Shown: positions 49,401 through 60,702, numbered from the stretch's first letter. The stretch is DNA of 64,000 nt from Xiphophorus maculatus (GCF_002775205.1 NC_036447.1:7800501-7864500); one strand, 5' to 3'. Notes: a model not told the origin generated them from the sequence alone. Program-made: numbers and translations.

Positions 49401-50728
49401 ACTAACAAAACGAGAGAAATATGTCTGTCTGGAGAATTCTTCTGTTTTCTCTTGGGTTTTTTTATTGTTTCCTGTCTGGCAGTGTTGTTATCTCAGTGTC
49501 CAACATATAAGAAACTTTTTTTGAAATTATTATTTCTAATAAACTTCATTAGAAATTATTTAAAATGTAATGGACACAGAAACGGAAAAAAGGTTTGAAG
49601 GAGCGTAGAAGTGAGACGTCCTCACCACAGGGTGGCTACCTCAGCAGAAAGCCTGACTAATATCAGCTTATTATTCTCTCAGTTACTCTTTAAGTAGTAG
49701 AACTGCAAAAATAACAATATAAAAATATTTTAGGTAAGAAGCTCAACCCTATAGGTTAATTTTGAAAATATTGCTACACCTCTTTCTTTCATGGTAGCAC
49801 TTCCTAATAATCAGTTTAATGTAATATCCATATTAAGCTTTCACAAGTGAGTGACAGACTGCAAAATGGAAGATTATTTACTCTACCACTTTTAAATTAT
49901 GGTTTAAAATATAATTTTTTTGTTTTTGTTGGGTCTTTCTTCTTTACGTTCTGTGAGACTCAATTAGGCTCAAGTTAATATATTTATCTCCCCGTTTTTT
50001 TCCTTTTTTGCTTTAAAACCATAAAAATAGAAATCAGGATGACTCAGATTTACACACAGATTTACTATGTAGTATACATATGAGAAATATTTTTATAGGC
50101 TAAGCCGGTTTTATGTTTCCTGTTATTCAGGAAGGGTGAGAAGAAGAAAAACAAATTGTGGTTAAATGTGTAAAAATGATGGAGGAAAACTGCTTCCGGC
50201 TTCACAAGAACAAATGCACCTCTTTACTGTCTCATCATATATATAATCTACATTAACCATAATTTTTTTTTACCTTCACAAAGGATTTTTACTTCTAACT
50301 TTAGATTCGTTCAGCTTGTAAGCAAACTTTAAGGAAGTAAAAATAGCCACTGGAAAAACTGACCGGACTTGTTTAGAGGAATGACATTAAACGTGATTTT
50401 ATTTTTAACCTTAAGACTGATAAAACTAACAAACGGAGAGTTCGGCTCAGTTTGTCAAGTTCTGCAACTTTCTATAAAGTTTTGTAGGAGGCAGTTTGAT
50501 CCGTGCGTAAACGTTAATTTTGCGCACATGGAGGCGCCAAATTCCTCTTTATGGGGGAAAAGTGAAATAAAATAACAAAAATAAACTCTTACTCTGTTGT
50601 AAGTTGCTGTTAAAACCCCCGCAGACGCCATTTCTTACCAATTCAGGCACGTAGAGGATGTCCGGAATGGTGGTGCAAACCCCCACGCCGTTGGGCAGGT
50701 GGCCCATCATTGCAGTGTTGGAAGCCAT
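43453..50728 (-). CDS. mal: MAL proteolipid (MARVEL family), four coding exons
   Basis: Exons in transcript order are 50728-50639, 46032-45865, 44420-44295 and 43527-43453, all joined in phase 0, giving 152 aa (human MAL is 153). MAL is a four-span membrane proteolipid of rafts that works in apical sorting, and in T cells and myelin in vertebrates. The four hydrophobic segments are at about 31-50, 53-75, 89-108 and 129-147. Visible landmarks are FTT-like VCTTIPD near the N-terminus, IFGGLVWILVA and QGWVMFVSVFCFV (both shared with human MAL), FYLSASV, and a C-terminal RWKSF like the human RWKSS sorting signal. MAL2 and plasmolipin differ at these points. MALL is a less likely alternative. The start was chosen for its MAL-like length and N-terminus. 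Confidence 0.9.
44940..45175. repeat. MITE-like repeat with ACTTCCCAGT palindrome
   Basis: ACTTCCCAGT and ACTGGGAAGT lie 24 bases apart near 45088-45130, between TCGGAGTGAATGTCCGAC and a CGAGTTCACATTGAACGC end. It looks like a fish short DNA transposon but is not identified. It lies in mal intron 2. Confidence 0.4.
45246..45615. mobile_element. palindromic MITE family A, copy 4
   Basis: The left end CTGCAAAAACACAAAATCTC is clean. The right end is degraded (TGTGTGATTTTATGTTGAATG). It lies in mal intron 2, about 250 bases from exon 2. Confidence 0.75.
46255..46690 (+). pseudogene. LINE 3' end remnant
   Basis: It holds frame-shifted stretches such as RILSKVQDIL, DNESHPLHDLL and HRKSFLPVAIRLYDAQV, the usual last residues of L2/Rex-type elements, followed by CCTGAGGGATCAATAAAGTA and a short ATTCT tail. 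It abuts the family A element at 46688. It lies in mal intron 1. Confidence 0.7.
46688..47083. mobile_element. palindromic MITE family A, copy 5
   Basis: It begins AAAACAGAAAATCTTACC, where the first bases replace the usual CTGCAAAA, and ends GATTTTATGTTTTTGCAGTG. It probably inserted at the tail of the LINE remnant. Confidence 0.8.
47117..47526. mobile_element. palindromic MITE family A, copy 6
   Basis: The ends CACTGCAAAAACCCAAAATC and GATTTTGTGTTTTTGCAGTG are inverted complements. Only 33 bases separate it from copy 5. Confidence 0.85.
48140..48868 (-). mobile_element. MITE family B, inverted copy
   Basis: It starts CACTGTAAAACATCTGAGC and runs in the opposite orientation to the copies at 37178 and 52360. 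Its far terminus is lost near 48868. A 60-codon open frame at 48365-48547 (minus) matches the one at 52716 in the sister copy. Confidence 0.8.
48900..49560 (+). repeat. unclassified element with possible decayed hammerhead ribozyme
   Basis: The segment at 49243-49275 reads AAGGATGAAGGCTGC then AAACCGAAATGTG, which resembles the CTGATGA, stem, CGAAAC core found in Penelope-like elements and retrozymes. Two core bases (C3, U4) differ. No GIY-YIG or reverse-transcriptase domain was found nearby. Confidence 0.3.
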
Positions 50729-51000
50729 TTCCGCGGATCTGCTGCTTAAGCTGAAGCTGCTGCTGAAGAGAGACTGGGGAGGATTCACACCTGCCGCGCT
50801 TTAAGCCAGAAGGAGCCGACTGGAAAAACCGGAATCCCCATCAACCGAGCGCAGACACGCCCGGCGACCCGCACGGCGCAGGGTGGATCTGAGGTCGTGA
50901 TACAGACCGACGTGGAGATCTGGGAGAGACGCACTAATTAATCTTTGACCAGAGGCTACTTTATCACCATGGCAACTCGAGGCAGAGCTGCTGCCAACAA
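50640..51000 (-). promoter_or_regulatory. mal: predicted mal promoter and 5'UTR
   Basis: A CpG-rich patch surrounds the coding start at 50728 (CCGCGG, CGGCGACCCGCACGGCGC), unlike the AT-rich sequence around it. No TATA box was assigned. Confidence 0.5.
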
Positions 51001-51247
51001 CAAAACAACAACAACAACAACACCAGAGGAACAACAAAAAACTGCTCCTCTAATTTCTACCTTAAATGACAAGTTTATTTAAAATTGGCGTAAAAATTAG
51101 TAACATTTGTAAACTTGTTTATCTTAACAAATTATGGATAGATTTCTGTTCACACCCAGTGAGTAAACATCTTAGAAAACATTTTTTGGTAAAATTATAG
51201 CTAAAAGTCTCACCAGGTTTGTAAAGAAATTGACACTTTGTCCATTG

Positions 51248-51560
51248 TTTTAAGGCACATGTGTCAAACTCAAGGCCCGTGGGCCAAATCCGGCCCGCCA
51301 CAACTTTTTATGTGGCCCTCTAGATTCTTGACTAAACACTAAATGTGCTTAAATATTATGTTATCAATCAAATCAATGCAGTTTTTATCTGTTTACTGTC
51401 AAATTATATCAATCAGTCTCTCCAGTGTCTTAAAAATTATCGTGAAAATTCACACTAAATCTCCCCACTTTTTTGCATCATACATAGTTGGAGTTTACAG
51501 CAGATTTTTTCTCAAAAATTGTCAAAAACCTTCTTACTTGTACTAAACAGTTGCCTCAGC
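51248..51560. repeat. hAT-type MITE fragment (GTGTCAAACTCAAGGCCC)
   Basis: It opens GGCACATGTGTCAAACTCAA and GGGCCAAATCCGGCCCGCC, the common vertebrate hAT/Charlie-type left end. The right end is not clear. A related complete-looking element is at 54146-54466. Confidence 0.6.
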
Positions 51561-51727
51561 TTTAATTGAACTGAGATTATAGGCCATGATCTATAGCGAG
51601 TAATAAAATTTGCATTTAGCATCATAAATAAGTGCAAATATAATAATATAACTAAATCCTGGAGGGACTGAAAAGATGTTCAATAATATTATTTAATTTT
51701 AGTAATTAATTGATTTTTTAACAGTTT

Positions 51728-52021
51728 GTGGGCTGCACAGTGGTGCAGTTGATAGCACTGTTGCCTTGCAGCACGAAGGTCCTGGGTTTGATTCCCGGCC
51801 CGGAGTCTTTCTGCACAGAGTTTGCATGTTCTCTCCCTGTGCATGTGTGGGTTCTCTCCAGGTACTCCGGCTTCCTCCCACAGTCCAAAAACATGACTGT
51901 TAGGTAAATTGGTCACTCTAAATTCTCCCTAGGTGTGTGTGGTTGTTTGTCCAGTCGGTCTCTGTGTTGCCCAGGACCTTCTTGCTGCAAGGCAACAATG
52001 CTACCAACTGTGCAGCCCACT
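51728..52021 (+). mobile_element. SINE-like repeat with inverted head copy
   Basis: The plus head TGGGCTGCACAGTGGTGCAG has A-box-like and B-box-like (GGTTTGATTCC) sequence. At the right end the same head recurs inverted (AAGGCAACAATGCTACC, then TGTGCAGCCCA). The unit is therefore flanked by two outward SINE heads. Confidence 0.7.
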
Positions 52022-52359
52022 GCATTTACTTTATTTACAACAGAAATTGTTCTTGACGTGCTGCAGTTGTACATACACCTCAGTCTGTAAACAACAGAGC
52101 CATGGAGATGTGGAGCATCTTATTTGGCAGGACCGGGCTGCCTGGCAGCTGAGCTGTCGAACAAACACCTCGGATAATCGACTTGCTGGATCCGGTTTCC
52201 TGCCACTGTCATCCTATCCTACAGTCTGGGAAACCTACTCCTGAGGATGAAAACACTCCATCCCAAAACAAAAACAAGACCACATACCTCACCTACATGG
52301 TGGCAAAAGCAGCAAAACTCTTTTCCTCCATCTGTGATGAAACGTTAAGCTGAATGTTA

Positions 52360-53139
52360 CACTGTAAAACATTTGAAGGTGGTTTAACTTGAAAATGAAA
52401 GTCCACCTGCTGCCTTGAAAATGTAATTTAAGTCGACAAGAAAATTGTTTTGGTTTTAACTCAGAAATGAAAGTTTATGGAGTTGAATTAACAACAAGAG
52501 ACAAGTTGTCTAAACATTGTTTTTTTTAATTCATTAATCTTGAATTGTGAGTTTTAACTTAATGCTGCAATTTAAAACAATTATTTCACAATATGAAAGG
52601 AATAAACTGCCCTCACCTGGTTAAAGAGCCACATTTCTCTATTGTTTTACTCACATTATCAAGTTTAAATAACTTATTTTACTTTAGAATAATTTAAATT
52701 CTTGTTTCAAATTGCATGAACAAAATTTCTGATCTGATGATAAATTTTATTAAACATCACAACGAATTCAGCTCAGAAACATTTAGTGTGAACAGGACAT
52801 TATCCTCAAGCTTTAAAATAAACTTTTGCCTTAATAAAACACAAGAGTCAGATCAATGTAACGCTCTTCCACCTCAGGATACAGAAACAAGCCGCCAAGC
52901 ATTCTGGGAAATAGTTCCCACTCCTGTCTTTTTCCACTTTCAGTTTTTTTAAGTGCTAACCTAAAAACTCCAGTTTATTCAACTCTTGGAGGTTTGACAA
53001 ATTTAATAAGACGTTAACACAACTTACTGCTGTAAGTTTATCTTTCACAAACTCACATTTAGGTTCAAAATCTAGAACTTTAAATTTATTTGACTTAAAG
53101 AGTAGAAGATAGTAGACACAACTCAAGTGTTTTACAGTG
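52360..53139 (+). mobile_element. MITE family B, full copy
   Basis: The ends CACTGTAAAACATTTGAAG and CTCAAGTGTTTTACAGTG are inverted matches, 780 bp apart. It is co-linear with 37178-37970. Confidence 0.85.
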
Positions 53140-53280
53140 TGGGTTCTTAATATAATCAGAGTAAATGCTGTAAATTTATCCTTTTCTTATTTTTATGAAA
53201 TGAAGTGACATCACCCTTATAAAGCGTTTTTCTGGACGCTTAACAATAAAATGAAATCAGTCATTCCCATTGACCTGCAT

Positions 53281-53412
53281 CACTGCAAAAGCAGAAAATC
53301 ATACCAAGTATTTTTATCTTGTCTCTAGTGCAAATATCTCAATACACCTGAAATAAGACAAGTGTCTTTTCAGCATAATATAGAGTAAATAATTTTTGTG
53401 TTTTTGCAGTGT
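53281..53412. mobile_element. palindromic MITE family A, internally deleted (copy 7)
   Basis: Only 132 bp remain, with the left end CACTGCAAAAGCAGAAAATC and right end TTTTTGTGTTTTTGCAGTG. Confidence 0.75.
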
Positions 53413-54145
53413 ATCTGATCTACCTGACAGATACGTTGCATGAATTGGGAGTGGAAACAAAGCCAACCCTGTGCATGAATTACTCACTGGGTGACAAACG
53501 GTGCACACCCAGTGAAAGAAACTACTGGACGAGAGCTGTTGAACAAAACAAATAAAAATGAATCACAGTGAAGCAATAACAAAACAGAACAAGGAGAAAA
53601 TAATCCCCCCCAAAAAAAAAGAAAAAGCTACACCCAGGTGCAGCAGAGCATGACAACAAGCGATAAACGGTTATGATAGTTGTCAGTTTTCCCAGGAGTG
53701 TATATCCCAGAAAAGCCAGCAGTAATGAATGACACATGGAAAAAAAAACCAATTTAAATGCATTGCAATTGTTTATACTCTATACTTCATATGATGGTTG
53801 ATCCGGTTAACTTTAGCATCAGCAAAACATCCAGACAATGGTTCATGCTGACGCAATTCCTTTAGAAAAATGCAGAAACTTGAAATTCCTCAGTTATCTC
53901 TTTGCTCTGCAGGCCTGTTAGTAGATAGCAGAGGCTCCTTTAGTATAATCTTCAACTAAATCAGTAAAATGATAAGATCATAAGTGCAATAACTCCTAAA
54001 AGACAGGATTACGCCATTGGTCATTATTTATGAATGGATTACATAATTATAGTTTGAAACTTCAGGTGAATAAAAATCTCCTAGAGGAACATAAGCAAAC
54101 TATCGAGCTCCTTTTAATTTATCATGCTATTAATTGATGTATTGC
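53413..54145. other. intergenic, no recognised feature
   Basis: AT-rich DNA with no supported gene or clear repeat. The small open frames on both strands lack family resemblance. Confidence 0.5.
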
Positions 54146-54466
54146 TTATTGCAGGAGTGTCAAACTCATTTTAATTTTGGGCCATATCAAAAATCTGAAT
54201 GTTCTTAAAGGGCCAGTTGTGTATGATGTTAAATGTGACTTTTTGTTACAGACTATAACACGCAATCAAGTAAGCCTGAGGCTGCAGTCGCTTAAACTCA
54301 ACATTTTTGACAGTAAAATCAGAAAAGAAAAATGTGGGGATCTGTTGATTTTGTGTAAATGTTGCCGATTTGTGAATAACTGGAATAACTTATTGATGTA
54401 ATTTGGAGTCTAGAGGGTCACATAAAAGCTACGGAGGGCCAGATTTGACACCTGTGGCTTATTGAG
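54146..54466. mobile_element. hAT-type MITE (GTGTCAAACTC ends)
   Basis: It begins GCAGGAGTGTCAAACTCATT and ends GGCCAGATTTGACACCTGTG, an inverted terminal match typical of vertebrate hAT elements of the 'gtgtcaaactc' type. The 74-codon open frame at 54177 is inside and not a gene. Confidence 0.75.
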
Positions 54467-55096
54467 TCAGACTTAGTTCATGTTTCTCCATGTGTGGATA
54501 AAAAGGGCTTACTGTGGTTCACCAGAGTACCAAAGCTTTAGAAACTGCTTTGTTAGACTATAGAGACTATAGAGACTTTGTTAGACTTAGACTAGTCTAT
54601 GTTAGACTGTTCCAGTCTAACATATCTCAATAACCTTCTTTCTCTTTTGTTCCTGAATTTTTGTGATCTGGACGGAGGTGAGATTCCAGACACTGCAAAA
54701 TATTTTGGTGCATAGCATGTAAGAGGGAAAACAAAGCAATGTAGGCAACAAGTTATCTGTTTATTTTTCATTTTATATCATTCAAATAGTTTTTTTGTAC
54801 TTTGCTTTGTTTTTTGCTGACTGAGAAACTTCCACAATGTTGTCTAAACCGGTTTAATAGCTGCCTGTCTTTATCGCCTGTTAATCTGCTTCTCTTCCTC
54901 CTGTAAGAATGCACATGTTATCTTTACTCTTGTCAAACAAACGTCTTCTCTCCAAACCATCTGATGGATGTGTTTGATAAGTTGTGTCTTTTTCAAAGAG
55001 CACGTGGATTATTAGTTGTGCAAACTCCTAGTTTTGAAAAATCCTCATATTGATATCTATTGTTCATTACGCTCAAATTTCTGGAGTTCAGCTTAA

Positions 55097-55444
55097 CCCT
55101 CTATGGCATGGCGTTGCCCTCAGGCAACAAACCACATAGCTGTACCTCACATTGCTCCTTTATTTTATTTTTTGGGGGGCATGATTTTTGACATATTTTT
55201 GTCCAAAAAAAAGTTTTTTTATGAATATAGTTCTTGTTTGATTTGTATTTCATTTCTCATAATCAGTGTAGACAATCTTGGTGTTCTAGACCAATGTTAC
55301 CCTGAGGCAACAAACCCAAATCTGGTTCCAGGAGGTGTCAGAGTCCGATTTTATGATTGACATGTAATTAGGGACCACCAAGCTCCCAAAGAATGCAGGA
55401 AAATATTTCTTCCCCACAAAAATAAAAAGTCATGCCATAGAGGG
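55097..55444. mobile_element. piggyBac-type MITE in a TTAA duplication
   Basis: A perfect 14-bp inverted repeat (CCCTCTATGGCATG at 55097-55110 and its complement at 55431-55444) is flanked on both sides by TTAA (55093-55096 and 55445-55448), the piggyBac target duplication. The 348-bp interior has no transposase. The open frames inside are incidental. Confidence 0.92.
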
Positions 55445-56752
55445 TTAAGCAGAAGATCAGAATCCAAATTAAGGAATTTCTGCAACCAATTAAAAATAAA
55501 TAGTATTAGTTTGATCATGAAATCAGCTAAACAGTTCATGTATGGACCGATTCAGATCATTTTAACTGCATTAACTCCCTTCTGCTCAGTTTTGGAGAAA
55601 CTGATATTTTCATGTTGTTAGCGCGGAGAATCTCACCTGATGCTGAGGTGATGTTCTGTGACACGTGACGTTCTTGTTTCTGGAGTACGGCCAGAACAGA
55701 ACATCAGATCAGTTAATAGCCACATTCCTAAAAAGCGATTGGAAGGACGTGTTTGTTTCTGTCGTTGATGAACATCGCTCTGTACGTCACACACAACACA
55801 CACTCCACTGGAAGATGAGGTTTCTGATTAACTCCGGATTCTAAGTCGTAGATTAATTAAACCACCACTGCAGGCATCTGGTGCTGGTCTTATTATAGAA
55901 AAACTGTGAAGTTGGAAAAACATCGAACTTTAACATATGTGAAAAATCTAAAAATAATTTGACAAGCTCTGCAGTTTAAACTGAAGCCCACTCTATATTT
56001 TAATTTCTGTTCAGAAAAAAGCGGCGTAATCCACTCACTGTTATACTGCAAACACTCTTAAAATGTTGTCTTCGGTTGATGTTTTGAAGTTATATTCATG
56101 TGTTTTAGACAAGTTAAAGTTACAAACAGTATAGTCTTTTGCATGAAAGCACAAAAAGTCTTTACTGAACCGAAAACATTTACTTGAGGGAAACAAAGGG
56201 AGGAGGACGGCGTTGTACTTGAGCCTCCTGATCAACTGGTTCAACCACCGCTCGCTCTCTTTTGCTGTTGAAGAAGTTAAGAAACCAAGGGTGGGACCTA
56301 GATTTCCTGCTTACCAAACTTCATTCATTTTCACTTGTAATCTAGTGATACACTTAAAAAAGCTGAAGTTTGAGTTAATTAAAATGGGACACAGTGGGCT
56401 TTGTTTTTTTTACAAGATGTGAATTCCAGGAATGTTATTGCTGATATCACAGTTTCTGCTTTTAACGGTCAATAGTTTAGTAAATAAAGAAAGAAAGAAA
56501 TGGAGAGGAATTACTGAGGTATTCTTCAGTAATCAATTATTAAAGTTCCATTATAAATTTCAAACACTTTTATAATTTTTGGTGGGAATAATAGAAAAAT
56601 GGGTCTAAATCTGAAGTGAAATGTAAAAAAAAAAAAACAACTAAATAAATTAATTGTTTTGATGCTTTTTCAACTTCTTTGGCATGTGTAATCAAACAGG
56701 TTTTGGTTTAGTCAGACAGGTTTTCTTTTGAACATATTCTGGTCAGGAATCA

Positions 56753-56812
56753 CCAGGAGGGATGGATGGATGGATGGACAGATAGATGAAGGGATGAATG
56801 GATGAATGGACC
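56753..56812. repeat. GGAT/GATG microsatellite
   Basis: Imperfect run of GGATGGATGGATGGA with GATA and GAATG variants. Confidence 0.85.
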
Positions 56813-57189
56813 TACTTGTGTTACTTTTGGTAATTCTGTGAATTAGTCATTTATGTATTCTGTGTTCAATAAAATGTTTTCCTTGAATTTATTCAATGTC
56901 TTAGTTGAATTTTTTTTACAGCACTTTATTTTTTTTGATTATGTACAAATATACTACCAGCATAAAGCATAATGTAAAAATGTTTGTTTTACATATTCAA
57001 CCCTGTTGACCTGCTCTATAAATGTTTGTCTTAAATTACATTCTTTAGTGATATGTCAATATGTAGGTCATGGTTTTTTTTTTTTTATTAAACATGCGAC
57101 TTCTCCAATGTTTTTCCACATATTTTGTTAATAAATTTCAACGTCATATCCATCGATTCAGAGGCTGAAAATACCCCAAGTATAAGTTG

Positions 57190-57567
57190 TTTCAGTTCCG
57201 GTGGCCCCACCTGCTGGCCAGCAGAGGTATCGCCCCGCTGCGCCTTTACTCTGAGTATTACGGTGCTCGGACGAGGTCTTTTACCGTAACTGGGAGTATG
57301 TGGTTACTTTTCGACGGACATGGCAGCTGTTGCCAAACAGCAGCTGCTCTTCAGCTCAACATGAGTCTACTATCCTTGTTTTACGGTCTGAAGCAGCGAT
57401 ATATGATCGATAATATTGCTTCAGTTGGCTTGTTTCGCTGCCTTGTAGGTTCCTGTGGTTAGCTTAGCCTGTTGTACTTTGATCTTTGATATCGACGTTG
57501 CTGCGTTGACGCGGCGGAAGCGACGAACGGAACCAAAACTGTCATATTAAAAGTCAACAATAACCAG
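57190..57567 (+). promoter_or_regulatory. pgap4: possible pgap4 promoter and 5'UTR exon
   Basis: A CpG-richer patch (GACGCGGCGGAAGCGACGAA near 57509-57528) ends in a donor-like CAG then GTGAGC at 57568, on the same strand as pgap4 and about 1.9 kb upstream. An acceptor-like CCAACAG lies near 59478. The 91-codon frame here is not supported as a gene. Confidence 0.45.
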
Positions 57568-57949
57568 GTGAGCTCCGCGACTTAAATGAGCAGAATGTGA
57601 TGACGGAACCTGCTTGTCAGCACAGTTTGCACATCAGGCTGATACAGAAACAACAGCGCTGGTTGAGTATGATGTTTATTTCTGACAACATTAAAACTGT
57701 ACCGGAGTTTAGCTTGAAAATTCATAGTACGAGCTGAAGAACTCAATGTCCTGGTATGGTCCAATAAAACATACGTTTTGAAGAAAGGTTTTCGTCTTTT
57801 AGAATACAATGAATCAAAAAACAGGTTTTTCCTGATTTTTCCTGTGTCACGTATTTGCTAGAAGCGAGAGGGGCGTGGCTGCATGATGTTGTCTGTCCTG
57901 TAGTACTCTCTGAGGAGCAGTACTAGAAAATACACTCTGCTTGTTGTAT

Positions 57950-58545
57950 ACAAAGTTGGGTAGTAAATAGTTACAGTAACTCAAAAACATTTACTTGATT
58001 AACTGTTTTTTGAATAATGTACTTTTAAGAGTATTTTAACTACGCTGTACTTCTTACTTTTACTTGAATAATTGTATTATGAAGTATTTCTACTCTTACT
58101 TGAGTAAAACTTCTGTATTTTCTACCCACTGAATGAAAAACAAAACATGTTTTAACCAAAAATTCACCAGACACAGAGACACACCTGCAGTTTTTGTTAA
58201 AGTTTCATAAGTTTTATACTGAAAGAAAATGATTTGAAAAAATTATCTTTTGCCTGAATGTGTTACTTTTTGTTGCTTATATGAATTAGTCAGTTTGGTT
58301 CTTAAATTCCACTTAACTTTATACTTTGGTCCATCTGATGATGTAGTTTCTAAATATTAAATGATTGATAATTTGACCAGTTTCTCAGTAACTGAGTAGA
58401 TGTTTCACCAAATACTTTTTTACTCATGAGTAATTTATTGAATGGCTATTTTTTTTTACTTTTACTTGAGTGAAAATAAATTGAAGTAGGGCTACTCTTA
58501 CTTGAGTAAAATTTTTGTGGACTCTGCCCACTTCTGATTGTATGA
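57950..58545. repeat. interspersed repeat family D, copy 3
   Basis: It includes TACTCTTACTTGAGTAAAAC and ACTTTTACTTGAGTGAAAAT, and ends CTACTCTTACTTGAGTAAAA. It lies in the proposed pgap4 5' intron. Confidence 0.55.
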
Positions 58546-58899
58546 ATCGCTGATCAATCTATCTGATCAATGAGATTTTACAAAACGTTACAAGTTTAAA
58601 GTCCTTAAAAATGAGTCTCCTCTTTAAAAAAAAAAAAATAATAATAAGGTAGCACATTACACTTATGTCATTTACATAATTTATTTAGCATTGATACATT
58701 GATTTAAAAAAATAAATAGCAGAAAAATATATCATTTGATTTTCTGTTCTTTATAGACTGGTAATGCAAAGGCTTTTATAACTTTAGTGCCTGAGAGCTG
58801 CTTTCCTGCAACTTTTAGATGCATCCATTGACCAAACACTTGAATAATTCAACTACCTTTCTCAGCCTGTCAAGTTCAGCAGACACGTTGTAAAAATAA

Positions 58900-59130
58900 A
58901 ATGCAATAATTTGTTTCAGTTTTGTTTGGGAGCAGAACTGCTTCTAGAAGTGCGTTTTCTGTGCACCACAAATCTGGAACAAAATTCCAGAAAACTGCAA
59001 AACAGCTGAAACACCGAGTTCCTTGAAATTAGGAGTTGCTTTATAACTGGAACATTGACCAACATATTTGATGTGTATTGATGATTTTGATGAAATGTAA
59101 TGTTTGTTACTGGTTTCTCAATTGGTGAAT
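58900..59130 (+). pseudogene. LINE 3' end remnant
   Basis: One frame reads NKIPENCKTAETPSSLKL, matching the 'NxLPExxK...' tail seen in L2-like elements of livebearers and killifish. It is short and broken. Confidence 0.5.
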
Positions 59131-59501
59131 GTATGATGTTTTATAACTTTTTAAAGTATTTAAGCCAAATTTTTTGTTTTTCAATTAACTTAAGACATTT
59201 TATGTCCTTAATTTTAGGTGCTTATGACTATTAAAGGATGCACAGACATTATATTAACAAAAACTCTGTCTTTTTTCTTCTGGCATCAAGGACAGACCTG
59301 GAACTTCTTTGTTTACAAGATGAAGATGTGCCAATAGCTGGATCAGTTTTCCTCAGAGCTATCAGTTCACAGCAGAGTTATCTGATTTCACTGTCTCAAA
59401 ACAAACCGTCTTCAATGTTGATCTGAAGAGTTCGAATCAGACCTCATTGCTTATTGGAGTAATTTGAGCTGCCAACAGGGTTCAATTCTTCGTTTTCATC
59501 A

Positions 59502-60692
59502 ATGCGTCAATGGAAGGTTTTCTTCAGTCAGCACATGCGATGGTCCAGCGCTTTGACTCAAGCCCTCACCCTGTCCGTCATCACGTTCTGCGTCGTCCTG
59601 CCTCTGTGCTGCCACCGCCTGCTCTACTCCTACTACTTCTTCAGGTTCACGTACCTGAACTCCATGAGCGATGAGGTCCTACAGAAGAGCCTTGAGCGAG
59701 GCCAGGATGCTCTGCACTTCTGGCAGAGCGGCTCTCCAATGGAGTCGACCAGATTCAGCGACGTCGCCCAGAATCCGGAGCTGCTGGTGACCGTGGTGAC
59801 GGCCAGGCGCAGCGAGGGACGGGACTTCCACTACCTGCTCCAGGTGATGCAGCAGCTGAGCAGAATCGCGGGAGGCTGTGGGGGTCGGCGATGCGCCGAG
59901 GTGCTGCTTTGTGACGTGGAGAGCGGCCCGGAGGAAAACCAGGACGCAAAGCTGCTGGAGGGTCATTTCAAGGTCATACGGCGTTCATCTCAAGAGCAGC
60001 AGGCCAACAGGGAGTCACCCAACACCTTCGAGAGGGAGAAGAGGGATTACGTGTTCTGTCTCCGCCAGGGATGGGAGCTGGTCAAGCCCAAGAACATGAT
60101 TCTCCTGGAGGACGACGCTCTGCCTGGAGAGGACTTCTTCAGAGTGGTTAAGGATCTGCTTTCTCGCCGGTTCGCCCTCCACACGCTCTACATCAAGCTG
60201 TATCACCCTGAAAGGCTGCAGCGCTACTGGAACCCTGAGCCGTACCGCATCCTGGAGTGGGTGGGGCTCGGTTTGGTGGGGGCAACCGCGCTCCTCCTGT
60301 CAATCCCTTACTGTAACCCCGGCTCCCTCTCCTTCACTCTGTCAGCCAACCACCTCATCTTCTTCACCCTCTACTTTATGGCGACCGCCGAGCTGATAGG
60401 TAGGCACTACCTCTTGGAGGTGCGGAGAATCTCCCCGCAGCTCTACGCCGTCTCCCCGGCAACCGAGTGCTGCACCCCGGCCATGCTTTTCCCCGGCAAC
60501 GCCTCGCTAAGGGTGGCGGACTTCCTGGATGGCTCGTTTTGCTATAAAGGGAACGCCAAGGATACGGTTCTTTACCGCAAGGCCAGGACCACTCCTGGAG
60601 AAAGAGCGCACAGCGTGGAACCCAACCTCGTCACGCACATCGGGGCCTATTCCTCAGTCAGGCCCAACCCATTGAGGCCCAAACTGCTCTAA
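59502..60692 (+). CDS. pgap4: GPI-GalNAc transferase PGAP4 (TMEM246), single coding exon
   Basis: The 396-aa protein matches human PGAP4 (TMEM246) along its length. PGAP4 sits in the Golgi and adds a GalNAc side chain to the first mannose of GPI anchors. An N-terminal membrane segment is at about 16-38, followed by a GT-A type glycosyltransferase fold that is split by two further membrane segments at about 254-271 and 281-302. The catalytic metal-binding acidic motif LLEDDALPG has E203, D204 and D205. KLYHPERLQRYWNPEPYRIL and ECCTPAMLFPGN are family signatures, and the protein ends RPKLL (human PSLL). GC-rich codon use differs from the AT-rich surroundings. The start ATG was chosen as the first in frame before the membrane segment. 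A palindromic repeat begins 11 bases after the stop. Confidence 0.95.
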   Translation: MRQWKVFFSQHMRWSSALTQALTLSVITFCVVLPLCCHRLLYSYYFFRFTYLNSMSDEVLQKSLERGQDALHFWQSGSPMESTRFSDVAQNPELLVTVVTARRSEGRDFHYLLQVMQQLSRIAGGCGGRRCAEVLLCDVESGPEENQDAKLLEGHFKVIRRSSQEQQANRESPNTFEREKRDYVFCLRQGWELVKPKNMILLEDDALPGEDFFRVVKDLLSRRFALHTLYIKLYHPERLQRYWNPEPYRILEWVGLGLVGATALLLSIPYCNPGSLSFTLSANHLIFFTLYFMATAELIGRHYLLEVRRISPQLYAVSPATECCTPAMLFPGNASLRVADFLDGSFCYKGNAKDTVLYRKARTTPGERAHSVEPNLVTHIGAYSSVRPNPLRPKLL

Positions 60693-60702
60693 AAAAGCAC
60701 TT

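Noticed and set aside
51728-51800. Possible tRNA gene from A- and B-box matches
   Set aside because: No cloverleaf fold is apparent and the sequence repeats at 30470 and 32624, so it is a SINE head.
55103-55360. 85-codon frame with a hydrophobic stretch
   Set aside because: It lies wholly within the piggyBac-type MITE.
59679-59966. Minus-strand frames opposite pgap4
   Set aside because: Shadows of the GC-rich pgap4 coding exon.
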